From contig NZ_CP096889.1 in the NCBI RefSeq assembly GCF_004124315.2, positions 308,001-372,000 of the forward strand: a stretch of 64,000 nucleotides of DNA, read 5' to 3'. The notes beneath the pieces were generated by a model, which saw only the letters and a list, made by a program, of their open reading frames with translations, made no database searches and was not told the origin of the DNA. The stretch comes from Bacillus cabrialesii (GTDB taxonomy: Bacteria; Bacillota; Bacilli; Bacillales; Bacillaceae). This document shows, one piece after another, positions 16,230-25,120 of the stretch (position 1 is its first letter; every line of letters begins with the position of its first letter). Made by a program: the position numbers and the translations under genes.

Positions 16230-17294
16230 TTATTCTTTAATGAATGCTTCGACTAATTCCGCTGCTCTGTAATCGTCCATGTCAAGCTGCCATTGGTCGA
16301 TGTCGTTTTTCTTCATTTTCACTTCAACCGTTTTTTCAGATGAAGTCGGTCCGAGCTTTTTGAATTCCTCAGGATATACTTGAAGCGCGTATTTCACAGC
16401 TTCTTCATAGCTGGCATTAGAATTTTTGCTATAGTAGTCTTTCACTTTGTCTTCGATGCGGTCTGAAAGAGAAGACGCATCTACAGGTTTAATAGTGGCT
16501 TCAACAATGGCTTCGTCTTTAGAGATTGAAGTTGTTTTCGCCTGAATGGAAGAGTTTTTGCTTAATCCCTCTTTAATGCCGTTTACGATATTATCAAGCG
16601 CTTTGCTGTCCGCATATGTGCTGGAAAGGCCTGAAGCTGAGAGATAACCGTCTTTGGCGGATTCGTTGAAATCATTTACAATTTCATTTTTATTGGCGCC
16701 GGTGATTTTTTCGAAATCAGCGTTGTCCTTACCGAAGAGTAGGATATCAACATAAGCTGATAACGCTTTTGCAGAATCTTGGAGTTTATCTGCTGTCGCC
16801 AGGATTTTTTTGTCTTTTCCATCAATTTTGAAAGTAACTGATTTTGGCTTTTTATCACCATAAGATTCCGGCGTATAGTTCAGCTCATATTGCTTGCCTT
16901 TATCTACAACGAAGAAAAGATTTCCTTCAACGGATTTGTCAGCGTTAATCGTGCTGCCTTGAAGCTTTTCGCTATAGTCTTCAGGATCTGTGTCAGACAT
17001 TTTGGTATCACCTTGATACAAAGTGAAATCCATACTGTCTACATTCAGAGGGTCTTTTCCTTTGTTTTTCACAGCGACATTGACTTTTAACACAAGCTGG
17101 TCATCTGAAGTGGACTTATCATACTTGGACGGAAGTGTATAAGATACATCTTTGATTTTGACTTGAGCTATATCTGAGCTTTTTTCTGTCTCTGATTCTT
17201 TCTTCTCCGCGCTTGTTTTGCTTCCGGAACAAGCAGCTGTAAACATCATCAGCAGAAGAATTAGGAAAACAGCGTACGTTTTTTTCTGAAACAT
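16230..17294 (-). CDS. ycdA: Lipoprotein of unknown function (DUF5105 type)
   Basis: A 354-residue predicted lipoprotein with lipobox FTAAC (Cys22), followed by a Ser/Lys/Glu linker. An immunoglobulin-like domain of the DUF4352 type probably covers residues 45-165 (LKVNVAVKNKGKDPLNV is a characteristic strand), then a helical DUF5105-like C-terminal part. It would be anchored on the outer face of the membrane. The function is unknown to me. ATG 17294 follows GAGGAGG. It is divergent from ycdB across 324 bp. Confidence 0.85.
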   Translation of the reverse strand: MFQKKTYAVFLILLLMMFTAACSGSKTSAEKKESETEKSSDIAQVKIKDVSYTLPSKYDKSTSDDQLVLKVNVAVKNKGKDPLNVDSMDFTLYQGDTKMSDTDPEDYSEKLQGSTINADKSVEGNLFFVVDKGKQYELNYTPESYGDKKPKSVTFKIDGKDKKILATADKLQDSAKALSAYVDILLFGKDNADFEKITGANKNEIVNDFNESAKDGYLSASGLSSTYADSKALDNIVNGIKEGLSKNSSIQAKTTSISKDEAIVEATIKPVDASSLSDRIEDKVKDYYSKNSNASYEEAVKYALQVYPEEFKKLGPTSSEKTVEVKMKKNDIDQWQLDMDDYRAAELVEAFIKE

Positions 17295-17618
17295 TCATTT
17301 TCCTCCTCAAATGGTTTTGGGAAGGGGAGTCTTTTGTCTTTGAGAAAATGGATCTTTTTGAATGGATTAGCATCATATAACCAAAAAAATCAGTTCTTTT
17401 CTCACGGTTTTCACCGGTTTTTCTGGAAACTCCGCCCTTCTTTGTCATGAATGGACCTATAAAAAGTTGCAACGGAATTAATTTTAAGATTATTAGCTTT
17501 TATATTGAATAGGTTCATCATCCTATTTTTGGCGAAAAATGTTCTGGTAAAACTGGTAAACTCAGAAATTTGTGTAATTTAGACTATTACTTTTTGATTA
17601 GTTGGAGAGGTCATAAGA
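17295..17618. other. Divergent intergenic region ycdA/ycdB
   Basis: A 324-bp region without a convincing gene. It holds the promoters of ycdA (minus) and ycdB (plus), which I cannot place with confidence. A weak hairpin, AATAGG(8)CCTATT at 17508-17527, is followed by T5, and a short direct repeat CTGGTAAA occurs around 17542-17560. I see nothing else. Confidence 0.5.
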
Positions 17619-19037
17619 ATGATGAAAGGGGCTGTCTTTGTGAAGAAAGAGAAACTGAAGCAGAAAGCACTGGAAATCGGCAGCGTGCCGGCGCACTTAA
17701 AATTGGAAATTGAAGATTATGGCGATGATAAGAAAAGAGCGCGTTTTTATTGGATAGATCCCCAGGATGAACACATTGGCATTATCGTGGAACTTGGGCC
17801 GGACGGACAACTGGAATCCCTTTCCCGTGATATGAAGGCTGAAAGCGGAGAGAGGCTGCCTGAGAAGCGATTAGAGAATATCATCCGCGAATTTGTTGAG
17901 ACTCATTATCCCGGAGCGCTCGCTGCCTTTGTCCGTGAAGAAAATGACCGTACATACGACGATAAAGTGAGATTTTCATATGTTCAAATGGAGGAAGGCC
18001 TTCCTCTCCCCATGAGCGGGTTTATGGCGGATGTCTCCTTATCAGGTGAGATCATGTACTTCCACTATTACGGCAAAGCGAAGAGCATCATTAAGCCAAC
18101 GCGGGTCGCCGATTATGATGAGGCACTTGCCTTCGTTAAGAAGGACGTGGAGTTCGACCTTTTGTTTGAGGTTCTCCATCGTTCTGTTTACAAAAACGGG
18201 GACGATCAGCCGCATTTGGTGTATGAGTCTAAATGCAGGACCATTACAGTACCTGCGGATTTGGTTCAAGAAGAACAAGAATTTGATAATGACGATGACA
18301 GAGAGCGGGAAAGCTTTCCTCTTCCTTTATTTGAAGGCATTCACGAAAAGGCCGATCCTGGCAGCTTGATCGGCCTCGACAAAGGCTTTGTCAAAGAGCG
18401 GGAAGCGGATTTGGGAGACGGGAGAATCGGGACCGTTTGGCGAAATCCGGATGATCCTGTGTATCAGCCGGAGGATAAAAGCTTGTACAGCTGGTATAAA
18501 AGACGGAGTCATCAAGTGCTGAAAACTGTTCATCATAAAGAAACTGGAAAACTCGAAAGCGTCATGTCATTTATGGAGAAAGAAGGGCCGCTGACAGTAA
18601 CTGAAGCAGAATGCGAAAAAATCGCGCTTCGTTTTCTGTTTGCGTTATTTCCGAATGCCGATCAATATTTTAAGATCAGATACGATGAATCGGATGAAGA
18701 AGAAAACGCAGTCGCTGGTTTTACATTTGAAGCGCACTGTCACGGGGTTCCGCTCCGGTTCGGACAGATCAGAATCTGCGTCAGCCGCCAAACAGGGCAC
18801 ATTACCGTTTATATGGGACCGGATATTGACCCAAAAGAACTGGAAGCCATTCATCCCGTTCCGACCATTTCAGCAGAAAAAGCCAAGTCTATTTTTTGGC
18901 GGCATTTTAAAGTTGAGCTGGGCTGGGAGAGAGAATACCGCGATGATGACGAACACAGCTACCGGCTCGTCTACAAGCCGGTCTATCCGCGAATGATTGA
19001 AGCCCATACAGGAGAGCCCGTTAGCAGTTCATGGTAA
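17619..19037 (+). CDS. ycdB: YcdB/YcdC-repeat protein (PepSY-like), paralogue of ycdC
   Basis: A 472-residue cytoplasmic-looking protein without a signal peptide or membrane helix. It has two PepSY-like repeats: LPLPMSGFMADVSLSGEIM in the first half and VPLRFGQIRICVSRQTGHI in the second. Each ends in a motif followed by DIDPKELE or similar. PepSY modules often act as inhibitory propeptides, but no peptidase is present here. Function unknown. ATG 17619 follows GGAGAGG; GTG 17640 after GAAAGGGG is an equally good start and matches the N-terminus of YcdC. A terminator separates it from ycdC. Confidence 0.85.
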   Translation: MMKGAVFVKKEKLKQKALEIGSVPAHLKLEIEDYGDDKKRARFYWIDPQDEHIGIIVELGPDGQLESLSRDMKAESGERLPEKRLENIIREFVETHYPGALAAFVREENDRTYDDKVRFSYVQMEEGLPLPMSGFMADVSLSGEIMYFHYYGKAKSIIKPTRVADYDEALAFVKKDVEFDLLFEVLHRSVYKNGDDQPHLVYESKCRTITVPADLVQEEQEFDNDDDRERESFPLPLFEGIHEKADPGSLIGLDKGFVKEREADLGDGRIGTVWRNPDDPVYQPEDKSLYSWYKRRSHQVLKTVHHKETGKLESVMSFMEKEGPLTVTEAECEKIALRFLFALFPNADQYFKIRYDESDEEENAVAGFTFEAHCHGVPLRFGQIRICVSRQTGHITVYMGPDIDPKELEAIHPVPTISAEKAKSIFWRHFKVELGWEREYRDDDEHSYRLVYKPVYPRMIEAHTGEPVSSSW

Positions 19038-19128
19038 AACAGCCAAAAGTCACACAAACGCTGCATATATGTATGGCGGGATATGATAAAAGTAACAGAA
19101 AGAATATTGAAAAACAGTGACAATAATA

Positions 19129-19170
19129 GAAAAGGACCTTTCTTCACTTTAAATGGAGAAAGGTCTTTTT
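19129..19170 (+). terminator. Intrinsic terminator between ycdB and ycdC
   Basis: AAAAGGACCTTTCT pairs with AGAAAGGTCTTTTT around a loop of about 13 bases and ends in T5. It implies separate transcription of the two paralogues or partial read-through. Confidence 0.75.
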
Positions 19171-19222
19171 ATATAATAAACAGGATTCTCTTTGTCGTAG
19201 ACTCTTTGAAAGGATGACTTCA

Positions 19223-20584
19223 TTGGTAAATAAACAGCTGAAAAAGAAGGCGCAAGAGATCGGGAATGTACCGCCGCATTATGAGCTTGAGATAGAAGAT
19301 TACGACCAAAAGCAAAAGAAGAAGGGGCAGGCATATTTTAGCTGGAAGGACCCTGAAAATCCGGAAAAGCATATTATCGTTGAACTTGGAAATGATGGCG
19401 CTTTACTCACCTTTTCAACAACCGTGCGCTCTGAGGCGGACAAAAAGCTACCGGATGCCGAGCTGAAGCTGACGGCTCTTCAGTTTGCTGCCGCCAACCA
19501 CCCCAATACGTTTATGAATTTTCATTTTCAGGGCAAGGAAGAACGGGGCCAGCACATCCGTTTTGTCTATACGAAAATGGAATTGGGGCTTCCGCTTCCC
19601 AATTCAGGCTTTTTAATTGAAATGACACGTGGCGGGCAGATTGTCCATTTTTTATATTACGGAGAAGAGCACAAAGCCGAAGTTCCAAAGGAATTTGTAG
19701 CAAAAGAGAAGGTTGTGTCTCATTACTTAAATACAATGTCATTGCAGCTGATGTACGATGTCATCGATGGCGAACAGGCACCCAGGCTTGTGTATGAGCC
19801 GATTCTGCCGGGATACAGCTATCCCGCGGATGTAGACGAAATTGTGCCTGACCAGCATATCGCAGATGAAAGAATAGAAAACGTGGCGCCCCTGCCGCCG
19901 CTTCAGAACAAAGAAGAAATCGATATATATGCCATGCTGGGCCTTACCTCTGATATGCAGAAAGTCAGTGAAAAGGACTTTGGGGAAGAAATAGGAAGCA
20001 CGTGGCGCAAAGGCGCTGAGCCGGAGCGTAAAGATTTAAGCATAGGGAGTTATTTTGAAACGAGAAATAAAAATACAATCAAAATGAAGATTGATAAAAG
20101 AACAGGGAAATTAAAAGCAGCCCTTTCTTTTATTGACCAGCGGAACGGCCGCCAATGCTCAACGGAAGAATGCCAAAGGACGGCGCTTCAATTTTTGTAT
20201 GCCCTCTATCCGAGAGCGGATGAGTTTTTCAGAGTGAATCCCGTCCGAATTGATGAGAGAGGGAGGGTCCGCAATCATTTTTCTGTCTGGTATAAAGGAG
20301 TGCCGCTGCGGTTCGGCGCCGCCCGCATCATTGTCAATCCGGAGACCGGAATGGTTGACGCTTTTATGGCCCCGGATATTGATCCTGAACAGTTAGAAAC
20401 AATCAATCACAGGCCGGATGTTTCAGCTGAAGATGTGAGAGAAACGTTTTTAGCCGCGTTTGATGTGAAGCTGAAGTGGCAGGCTGATTTTACAACAGGC
20501 AGCGGTCAGCATTACAAGCTTGTCTATCATCCGGTTTATCCTTCTTACATTGATGCGCACATAAGGAAAAAGAAAAGGCTGTGA
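19223..20584 (+). CDS. ycdC: YcdB/YcdC-repeat protein (PepSY-like), paralogue of ycdB
   Basis: A protein of about 453 residues, clearly homologous along its whole length to YcdB: the N-termini (KQLKKKAQEIGNVPPH and KEKLKQKALEIGSVPA), GLPLPNSGFLIEMTRGG, GVPLRFGAARIIVNPETG and APDIDPEQLE all align. It has no signal peptide. The pair looks like a tandem duplication. I prefer the TTG at 19223, nine bases after AAAGG; the ATG at 19214 directly abuts that sequence. The 3' end lies six bases from the convergent cwlK stop, with no terminator seen between them. Confidence 0.83.
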   Translation: MVNKQLKKKAQEIGNVPPHYELEIEDYDQKQKKKGQAYFSWKDPENPEKHIIVELGNDGALLTFSTTVRSEADKKLPDAELKLTALQFAAANHPNTFMNFHFQGKEERGQHIRFVYTKMELGLPLPNSGFLIEMTRGGQIVHFLYYGEEHKAEVPKEFVAKEKVVSHYLNTMSLQLMYDVIDGEQAPRLVYEPILPGYSYPADVDEIVPDQHIADERIENVAPLPPLQNKEEIDIYAMLGLTSDMQKVSEKDFGEEIGSTWRKGAEPERKDLSIGSYFETRNKNTIKMKIDKRTGKLKAALSFIDQRNGRQCSTEECQRTALQFLYALYPRADEFFRVNPVRIDERGRVRNHFSVWYKGVPLRFGAARIIVNPETGMVDAFMAPDIDPEQLETINHRPDVSAEDVRETFLAAFDVKLKWQADFTTGSGQHYKLVYHPVYPSYIDAHIRKKKRL

Positions 20585-20590
20585 GGGTGT

Positions 20591-21094
20591 CTAGCCGGGA
20601 ATCATCTCCAAGTGGGGATAGTCCTTGAATCGTTTCCAGTCCCCGCCCCACTCAAAACCGAGTGTCTTAGCGATCTCGACAACCTCCAGCCAATCTGATT
20701 TTCCGTTTTGATTGCCGTCATATTCCATATCCCATATGATGCTGCCATCCTTTTTTTGAAGAGCGAAATCAATAGCTAAACCATAGTTATGATACGATTC
20801 CCCTCCTCTTGCATAGGTGACAATATTCCCTTTTTTTGTACGTCCCTGTTTATATAATTCATCTTGCTCCTTAAAGGACCTGAATCCTTCTGTAATGACG
20901 ACGGTAATGCCTTTATTCGCTGCCGCGGCCTTGAGGGCATCGGCATTCTGATTCACAACCGGATGAAGATCGGAAGGGACAGGCATATCCTGCAAGGCGT
21001 TTTGAGAATGCCATTCGTGCCGGATATAACTGAAACACAGATCAAGAAGAAACAGAATACATAAGATAACAGATGTTTTTGCGGATAATTTCAT
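20591..21094 (-). CDS. cwlK: Peptidoglycan L-alanyl-D-glutamate endopeptidase CwlK
   Basis: A 167-residue zinc peptidase of the VanY/M15 type. An N-terminal hydrophobic segment (residues 7-24) acts as a signal or anchor. The metal site is seen in SYHNYGLAIDFA (His102, Asp109) and near the C-terminus in YPHLEM (His161), and GFRSFKEQDELYKQG precedes it. B. subtilis CwlK cleaves the L-Ala-D-Glu bond of the stem peptide. It lacks a separate wall-binding repeat. ATG 21094 is the only credible start. Confidence 0.92.
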   Translation of the reverse strand: MKLSAKTSVILCILFLLDLCFSYIRHEWHSQNALQDMPVPSDLHPVVNQNADALKAAAANKGITVVITEGFRSFKEQDELYKQGRTKKGNIVTYARGGESYHNYGLAIDFALQKKDGSIIWDMEYDGNQNGKSDWLEVVEIAKTLGFEWGGDWKRFKDYPHLEMIPG

Positions 21095-21215
21095 ATCGGT
21101 CTCACTTTCTCATGATGTGCTGAATGTTAACGCTTTAAGAGATTGCCTCTCTCTAAAAACGAACAGCTATGATAAAATATAACATAAATAGTAGCAGGAG
21201 GAAGGAGGCAGACCG

Positions 21216-22337
21216 ATGAGAGCAAAGATTCCATCTGAAGAAGTGGCAGTAAAGCTAAACGAATGGTACAAGCTCATTCGCGCATTTGAAGCAGATCAAG
21301 CAGAAGCGTTAAAGCAGGAGATTGAATACGATTTAGAAGACATGGAAGAAAATCAGGACTTGCTTTTATATTTTTCTTTGATGGAATTCCGGCATCGCAT
21401 CATGCTGGATAAGCTGATGCCGGTGAAAGATAGCGACACCAAGCCTCCGTTCTCTGATATGCTGAACGAAATTGAAAGCAATCAGCAAAAACTCACGGGC
21501 TTATTGGAATACTACTTTTATTATTTCAGAGGGATGTACGAATTTAAGCAGAAAAATTTCATATTGGCGATTGATCATTATAAGCATGCCGAGGAAAAGC
21601 TCGAATATGTAGAGGATGAGATCGAAAAAGCCGAGTTTCTTTTTAAGGTTGCGGAAGTGTATTATCACATCAAACAAACGTATTTTTCAATGAATTACGC
21701 GAGCCAGGCGCTTGATATTTATACGAAATATGAACTGTACGGCCGCCGCCGCGTGCAGTGTGAATTTATCATCGCCGGGAATTTGACCGATGTATATCAT
21801 CATGAAAAAGCGCTGACACACTTGTGCAGCGCCTTAGATCATGCCAGGCAGCTTGAGGAGGCATATATGATCGCCGCTGCCCATTATAATGTTGGACACT
21901 GTAAGTACAGTCTGGGCGATTACAGTGAAGCGGAGGGCTATTTCAAAACAGCCGCCGCCATTTTTGAGGAGCGCAACTTTCAGCAGGCCGTTCAAGCTGT
22001 TTTTTCACTGACCCATATCTACTGTAAAGAAGGGGAATACGACAAAGCGGCAGAGACGTACGAGCGCGGGGTAAAGAGTGCGGCTGAATGGGAAGATGAC
22101 ATGTACTTGACGAAATTCCGCCTCATTCATGAGCTGTATTTTGGGAATGGCGACCGGAACGTGCTTACAGAATGCTTTGACCTGCTGGAATCCCGCCAGC
22201 TTCTTGCCGATGCCGAAGATCTGCTGCATGACACAGCAGAATGTTTCAATCAGCAAGAGCGGTACGAGTCCGCCGCTTTCTTTTACCGCAGGCTCATGAA
22301 TATTAAAAAGAAGCTTGCAGAGCAGCGCCTTCAATAG
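21216..22337 (+). CDS. rapJ: Response regulator aspartate phosphatase RapJ
   Basis: A 373-residue Rap-family protein with an N-terminal helical bundle (residues 1-70), a linker, and about seven tetratricopeptide repeats (YYFYYFRGMYEFKQKNF, AAHYNVGHCKYSLGDYSEAE and others). Rap proteins dephosphorylate Spo0F or bind ComA, and Phr pentapeptides inhibit them. RapJ in B. subtilis acts on Spo0F~P. No phr gene follows: a terminator comes directly after the stop, so its peptide must come from elsewhere. A promoter candidate is TTGCCT (21143) with TATGAT (21168) at 19-bp spacing. ATG 21216 follows AGGAGGAAGGAGG. Confidence 0.95.
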   Translation: MRAKIPSEEVAVKLNEWYKLIRAFEADQAEALKQEIEYDLEDMEENQDLLLYFSLMEFRHRIMLDKLMPVKDSDTKPPFSDMLNEIESNQQKLTGLLEYYFYYFRGMYEFKQKNFILAIDHYKHAEEKLEYVEDEIEKAEFLFKVAEVYYHIKQTYFSMNYASQALDIYTKYELYGRRRVQCEFIIAGNLTDVYHHEKALTHLCSALDHARQLEEAYMIAAAHYNVGHCKYSLGDYSEAEGYFKTAAAIFEERNFQQAVQAVFSLTHIYCKEGEYDKAAETYERGVKSAAEWEDDMYLTKFRLIHELYFGNGDRNVLTECFDLLESRQLLADAEDLLHDTAECFNQQERYESAAFFYRRLMNIKKKLAEQRLQ

Positions 22338-22343
22338 GAGATG

Positions 22344-22375
22344 GCAGAGAACATACAGGTTCTCTGCTTTTTTTT
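22344..22375 (+). terminator. Intrinsic terminator after rapJ
   Basis: The perfect 9-bp stem GCAGAGAAC/GTTCTCTGC with a 6-base loop is followed by T8. Confidence 0.92.
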
Positions 22376-22380
22376 ATGCT

Positions 22381-22406
22381 GTTTTCATCCCGGGAAAATA
22401 GGGTAT
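22381..22406 (+). promoter_or_regulatory. SigB promoter of ycdF-ycdG
   Basis: GTTTTC (22381-22386) and GGGTAT (22401-22406) are separated by 14 bp. They match the SigB consensus GTTTaa-N12-15-GGGTAT, with a perfect -10. The site is 40 bp upstream of the ycdF start. ycdF and ycdG are known members of the general stress regulon. Confidence 0.85.
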
Positions 22407-22446
22407 TTTTCACTGCATAATGGAAAATCAGAGGAGGATATCGTGT

Positions 22447-23223
22447 ATGTATAAAGATTTAACCGGAAAAACAGCAATCGTGACAGGTTCTTCAAAGGGA
22501 ATCGGGAGAGCCATTGCGGAACGGTTCGGACAGGAAAAAATGAATGTTGTCGTGAACTACCACAGCGACCCGTCTGGAGCCGATGAAACTGTGGATATCA
22601 TTAAGCATAACGGAGGGAAGGCCGTCGCGGTTGAGGCGGACGTGTCAAAAGAAGCAGGGATTCAGGCGCTCTTGGACACCGCTTTAGAGCATTTCGGCAC
22701 GCTCGATGTGATGGTGAACAACTCCGGCTTTAACGGTGCGGAGGCCATGCCGCATGAGATGAGTCTTGAAGATTGGCAGAGAGTCATTGATGTCAACGTC
22801 ACCGGAACCTTTCTGGGAGCGAAAGCAGCGCTTAGCCACATGATGAAAAACAACATCAAAGGCAATGTGCTGAATATCTCGAGTGTTCACCAGCAGATCC
22901 CGCGTCCCGTCAACGTCCAGTATTCCACGTCCAAAGGCGGCATCAAGATGATGACAGAAACGCTGGCGGTTAATTATGCGGAAAAAGGAATCCGCGTCAA
23001 CGCGATAGCGCCCGGCACCATAGCGACAGAATCAAATGTTGATACGAAAAAGGAAGAGAACAGGCAAAAGCAACTGAAAAAAATCCCGATGAAAGCTTTC
23101 GGAAAGCCGGAAGAAGTGGCGGCGGCAGCGGCTTGGCTCGTATCTGAAGAAGCGAGCTACGTGACCGGCGCAACACTATTCGTCGACGGCGGAATGACAC
23201 TTTATCCGTCTCAGCTTGAATAG
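22447..23223 (+). CDS. ycdF: Short-chain dehydrogenase (glucose 1-dehydrogenase-like)
   Basis: A 258-residue classical SDR. The cofactor motif TGSSKGIG is at about 15-22, NNSG near 94, the catalytic Ser in ISSVHQ (about 144), and YSTSKGG (about 158-162) supplies the Tyr and Lys; the C-terminus is DGGMTLYPSQ. It is closest to the glucose 1-dehydrogenase group, so NAD(P)-dependent sugar oxidation is likely but unproved. ATG 22447 follows GAGGAGG. It shares a SigB promoter with ycdG, 24 bp downstream. Confidence 0.92.
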   Translation: MYKDLTGKTAIVTGSSKGIGRAIAERFGQEKMNVVVNYHSDPSGADETVDIIKHNGGKAVAVEADVSKEAGIQALLDTALEHFGTLDVMVNNSGFNGAEAMPHEMSLEDWQRVIDVNVTGTFLGAKAALSHMMKNNIKGNVLNISSVHQQIPRPVNVQYSTSKGGIKMMTETLAVNYAEKGIRVNAIAPGTIATESNVDTKKEENRQKQLKKIPMKAFGKPEEVAAAAAWLVSEEASYVTGATLFVDGGMTLYPSQLE

Positions 23224-23247
23224 AACTCAAAACAGGGGGACTGCGGG

Positions 23248-24939
23248 ATGAAAACAGACTGGTGGAAGGATGCGGTGGTGTATCAAATTTATCCGAGAAG
23301 CTTTCAGGACAGCAATGGAGATGGAATTGGCGACTTGCGGGGAATCATTTCCCGTCTTGACTACATAAAGGAGCTCGGGGCAGATGTGATTTGGATCTGC
23401 CCGATTTATCCTTCTCCAAATGTTGATTACGGCTATGATGTGACGGATCATAGGACGATTATGGATTCATACGGAACGATGGATGATTTTCACGAACTTC
23501 TTGACCAGGTGCATCAGCGCGGATTAAAGCTGGTGATGGACTATGTGTTAAACCACACTTCGGTCGAGCATCCGTGGTTTAAAGAAGCGGAGCGGGACAA
23601 AAACAGCAAATACCGCAGCTATTACTTTTGGCGCCCCGGCACAAAGACCGGCCCTCCGACAGACTGGCTCTCTAACTATGGAGGCACGGTCTGGCAATAC
23701 GAGGAGCACACGGGGGAATATTATCTCCACATGAATGCCGTCAAACAAGCTGATTTAAATTGGGAACATCCCGAGGTGCGCCAAGCGGTGTTCGACATGA
23801 TGAGGTTTTGGCTCGATAAAGGGGTGGACGGCTTGCGTATTGATCAGCTTCATCTCATTTCTAAGAAAGAATATCTTCCTTCATATGAGAACTATATCAA
23901 TCAGCAGGCGGAGCCGAAGCCTTTTCAGCCAAATGGCGAACGAATCCATGACTATTTAAAAGAAATGACAGATGAGGTATTTTCCCGGTACGATGTGATG
24001 TCCGTCGGAGAGGTCGGCAGTGTCACACCGGAGGAAGGCCTGAAATATACGGGAACTGATAAGCATGAGCTGAATATGATTTTTCATTTTCAGCATATGG
24101 AGCTTGACCAGCAGCCCGGGAAAGAGCATTGGGATGTAAAGCCCCTTGAGCTTTCTGATTTAAAATCGGTTTTGACAGCATGGCAAAAGAAGCTCGAACA
24201 TCAAGGCTGGAATACATTATATTGGTGCAACCACGATCAGCCCCGGATAGTATCCAGGTTCGGAGACGATGGGGAATACCGCAAAGCATCCGCAAAAATG
24301 CTGGCCACCGTTCTTTATCTCATGAAGGGCACGCCCTATATGTACCAGGGAGAAGAAATCGGGATGACAAACGCGCCGTTTACCCGGATTGAGGACTATA
24401 AAGATATCCAAACGATCAATATGTATCATAAACGGGTGTTTGAAAAAGGCTATGATCCACAAGATGTGATGAGATCGATCTTAGCCAAAAGCCGGGATCA
24501 CGCCCGGACGCCGATGCAGTGGAGCAGCGGCAAGAATGCCGGATTTACTGACGGCACGCCCTGGCTGAAGGTCAACCCGAACTTCTCGTCCATCAATGTG
24601 GAGGAAGCTCAGACAGACCCTGATTCGATCTTAACCTATTACAAAAAGCTGATCAGCCTGAGAAAGCAGTATGCTGACCTCATCAAAGGGAGCTATGACC
24701 TTTTGCTTCCGGATGATCCGCAGCTGTTTGTATACATGAGAGAAAACGGCAAACAGCAGCTTTTGTCGGTCAACAACTTTTCAAAAGAACAAGCCATTTT
24801 CCGATGGCCTGAGCAATGCTGCAAGGCACAGGCATCTCTGCTTCTCAGCAATTATAACAACAACGGCGATCTTGCCGATGAAATGGTGTTTCAGCCTTAC
24901 GAGAGCAGAGTGTATCTTCTCGACAATACAATCAAATGA
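23248..24939 (+). CDS. ycdG: Alpha-glucosidase (oligo-1,6-glucosidase family GH13)
   Basis: A 563-residue cytoplasmic GH13 enzyme of the oligo-1,6-glucosidase subfamily. Conserved regions in order are DYVLNHTS (region I), GLRIDQLHLI (nucleophile Asp), VGEVGSVTPE (acid/base Glu) and WCNHDQPR (third Asp). MYQGEEIGMTN and the ARTPMQW segment are also typical. It probably hydrolyses isomalto- or malto-oligosaccharides. It follows ycdF after 24 bp in the same general-stress unit. The start follows AGGGGG. Confidence 0.93.
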   Translation: MKTDWWKDAVVYQIYPRSFQDSNGDGIGDLRGIISRLDYIKELGADVIWICPIYPSPNVDYGYDVTDHRTIMDSYGTMDDFHELLDQVHQRGLKLVMDYVLNHTSVEHPWFKEAERDKNSKYRSYYFWRPGTKTGPPTDWLSNYGGTVWQYEEHTGEYYLHMNAVKQADLNWEHPEVRQAVFDMMRFWLDKGVDGLRIDQLHLISKKEYLPSYENYINQQAEPKPFQPNGERIHDYLKEMTDEVFSRYDVMSVGEVGSVTPEEGLKYTGTDKHELNMIFHFQHMELDQQPGKEHWDVKPLELSDLKSVLTAWQKKLEHQGWNTLYWCNHDQPRIVSRFGDDGEYRKASAKMLATVLYLMKGTPYMYQGEEIGMTNAPFTRIEDYKDIQTINMYHKRVFEKGYDPQDVMRSILAKSRDHARTPMQWSSGKNAGFTDGTPWLKVNPNFSSINVEEAQTDPDSILTYYKKLISLRKQYADLIKGSYDLLLPDDPQLFVYMRENGKQQLLSVNNFSKEQAIFRWPEQCCKAQASLLLSNYNNNGDLADEMVFQPYESRVYLLDNTIK

Positions 24940-24944
24940 CTCAG

Positions 24945-24968
24945 CCCGGCTTTTTTAGCCGGGTTTTT
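24945..24968 (+). terminator. Intrinsic terminator after ycdG
   Basis: CCCGGCT/AGCCGGG with a T5 loop is followed by TTTTT. Confidence 0.85.
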
Positions 24969-25024
24969 ACGTACATATATTCACGCTACAGACGGGTATT
25001 ATAAAATGAAAATGAAATTTAATC

Positions 25025-25089
25025 TTGCAAAACGTAATGACTTCGGTTTATTATGATATAGGATTACAAAATCGTTATCATTTTGATTT
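25025..25089 (+). promoter_or_regulatory. znuACB promoter with Zur box
   Basis: TTGCAA (25025-25030) and TATTAT (25049-25054) are separated by 18 bp. Downstream, at 25069-25089, AAATCGTTAT-C-ATTTTGATTT matches the Bacillus Zur box (AAATCGTAATnATTACGATTT) with three mismatches. The operator covers the initial transcribed region, so zinc-loaded Zur would block transcription. Zur control of this operon is established in B. subtilis. Confidence 0.8.
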
Positions 25090-25120
25090 AAGCCATTATG
25101 AAAAAGAGGGGATACACGAT

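Noticed and set aside
25025..25120. Upstream start for znuA (extra 32 residues)
   Set aside because: The extension runs through the Zur operator, has no ribosome binding site and would bury the lipoprotein signal.
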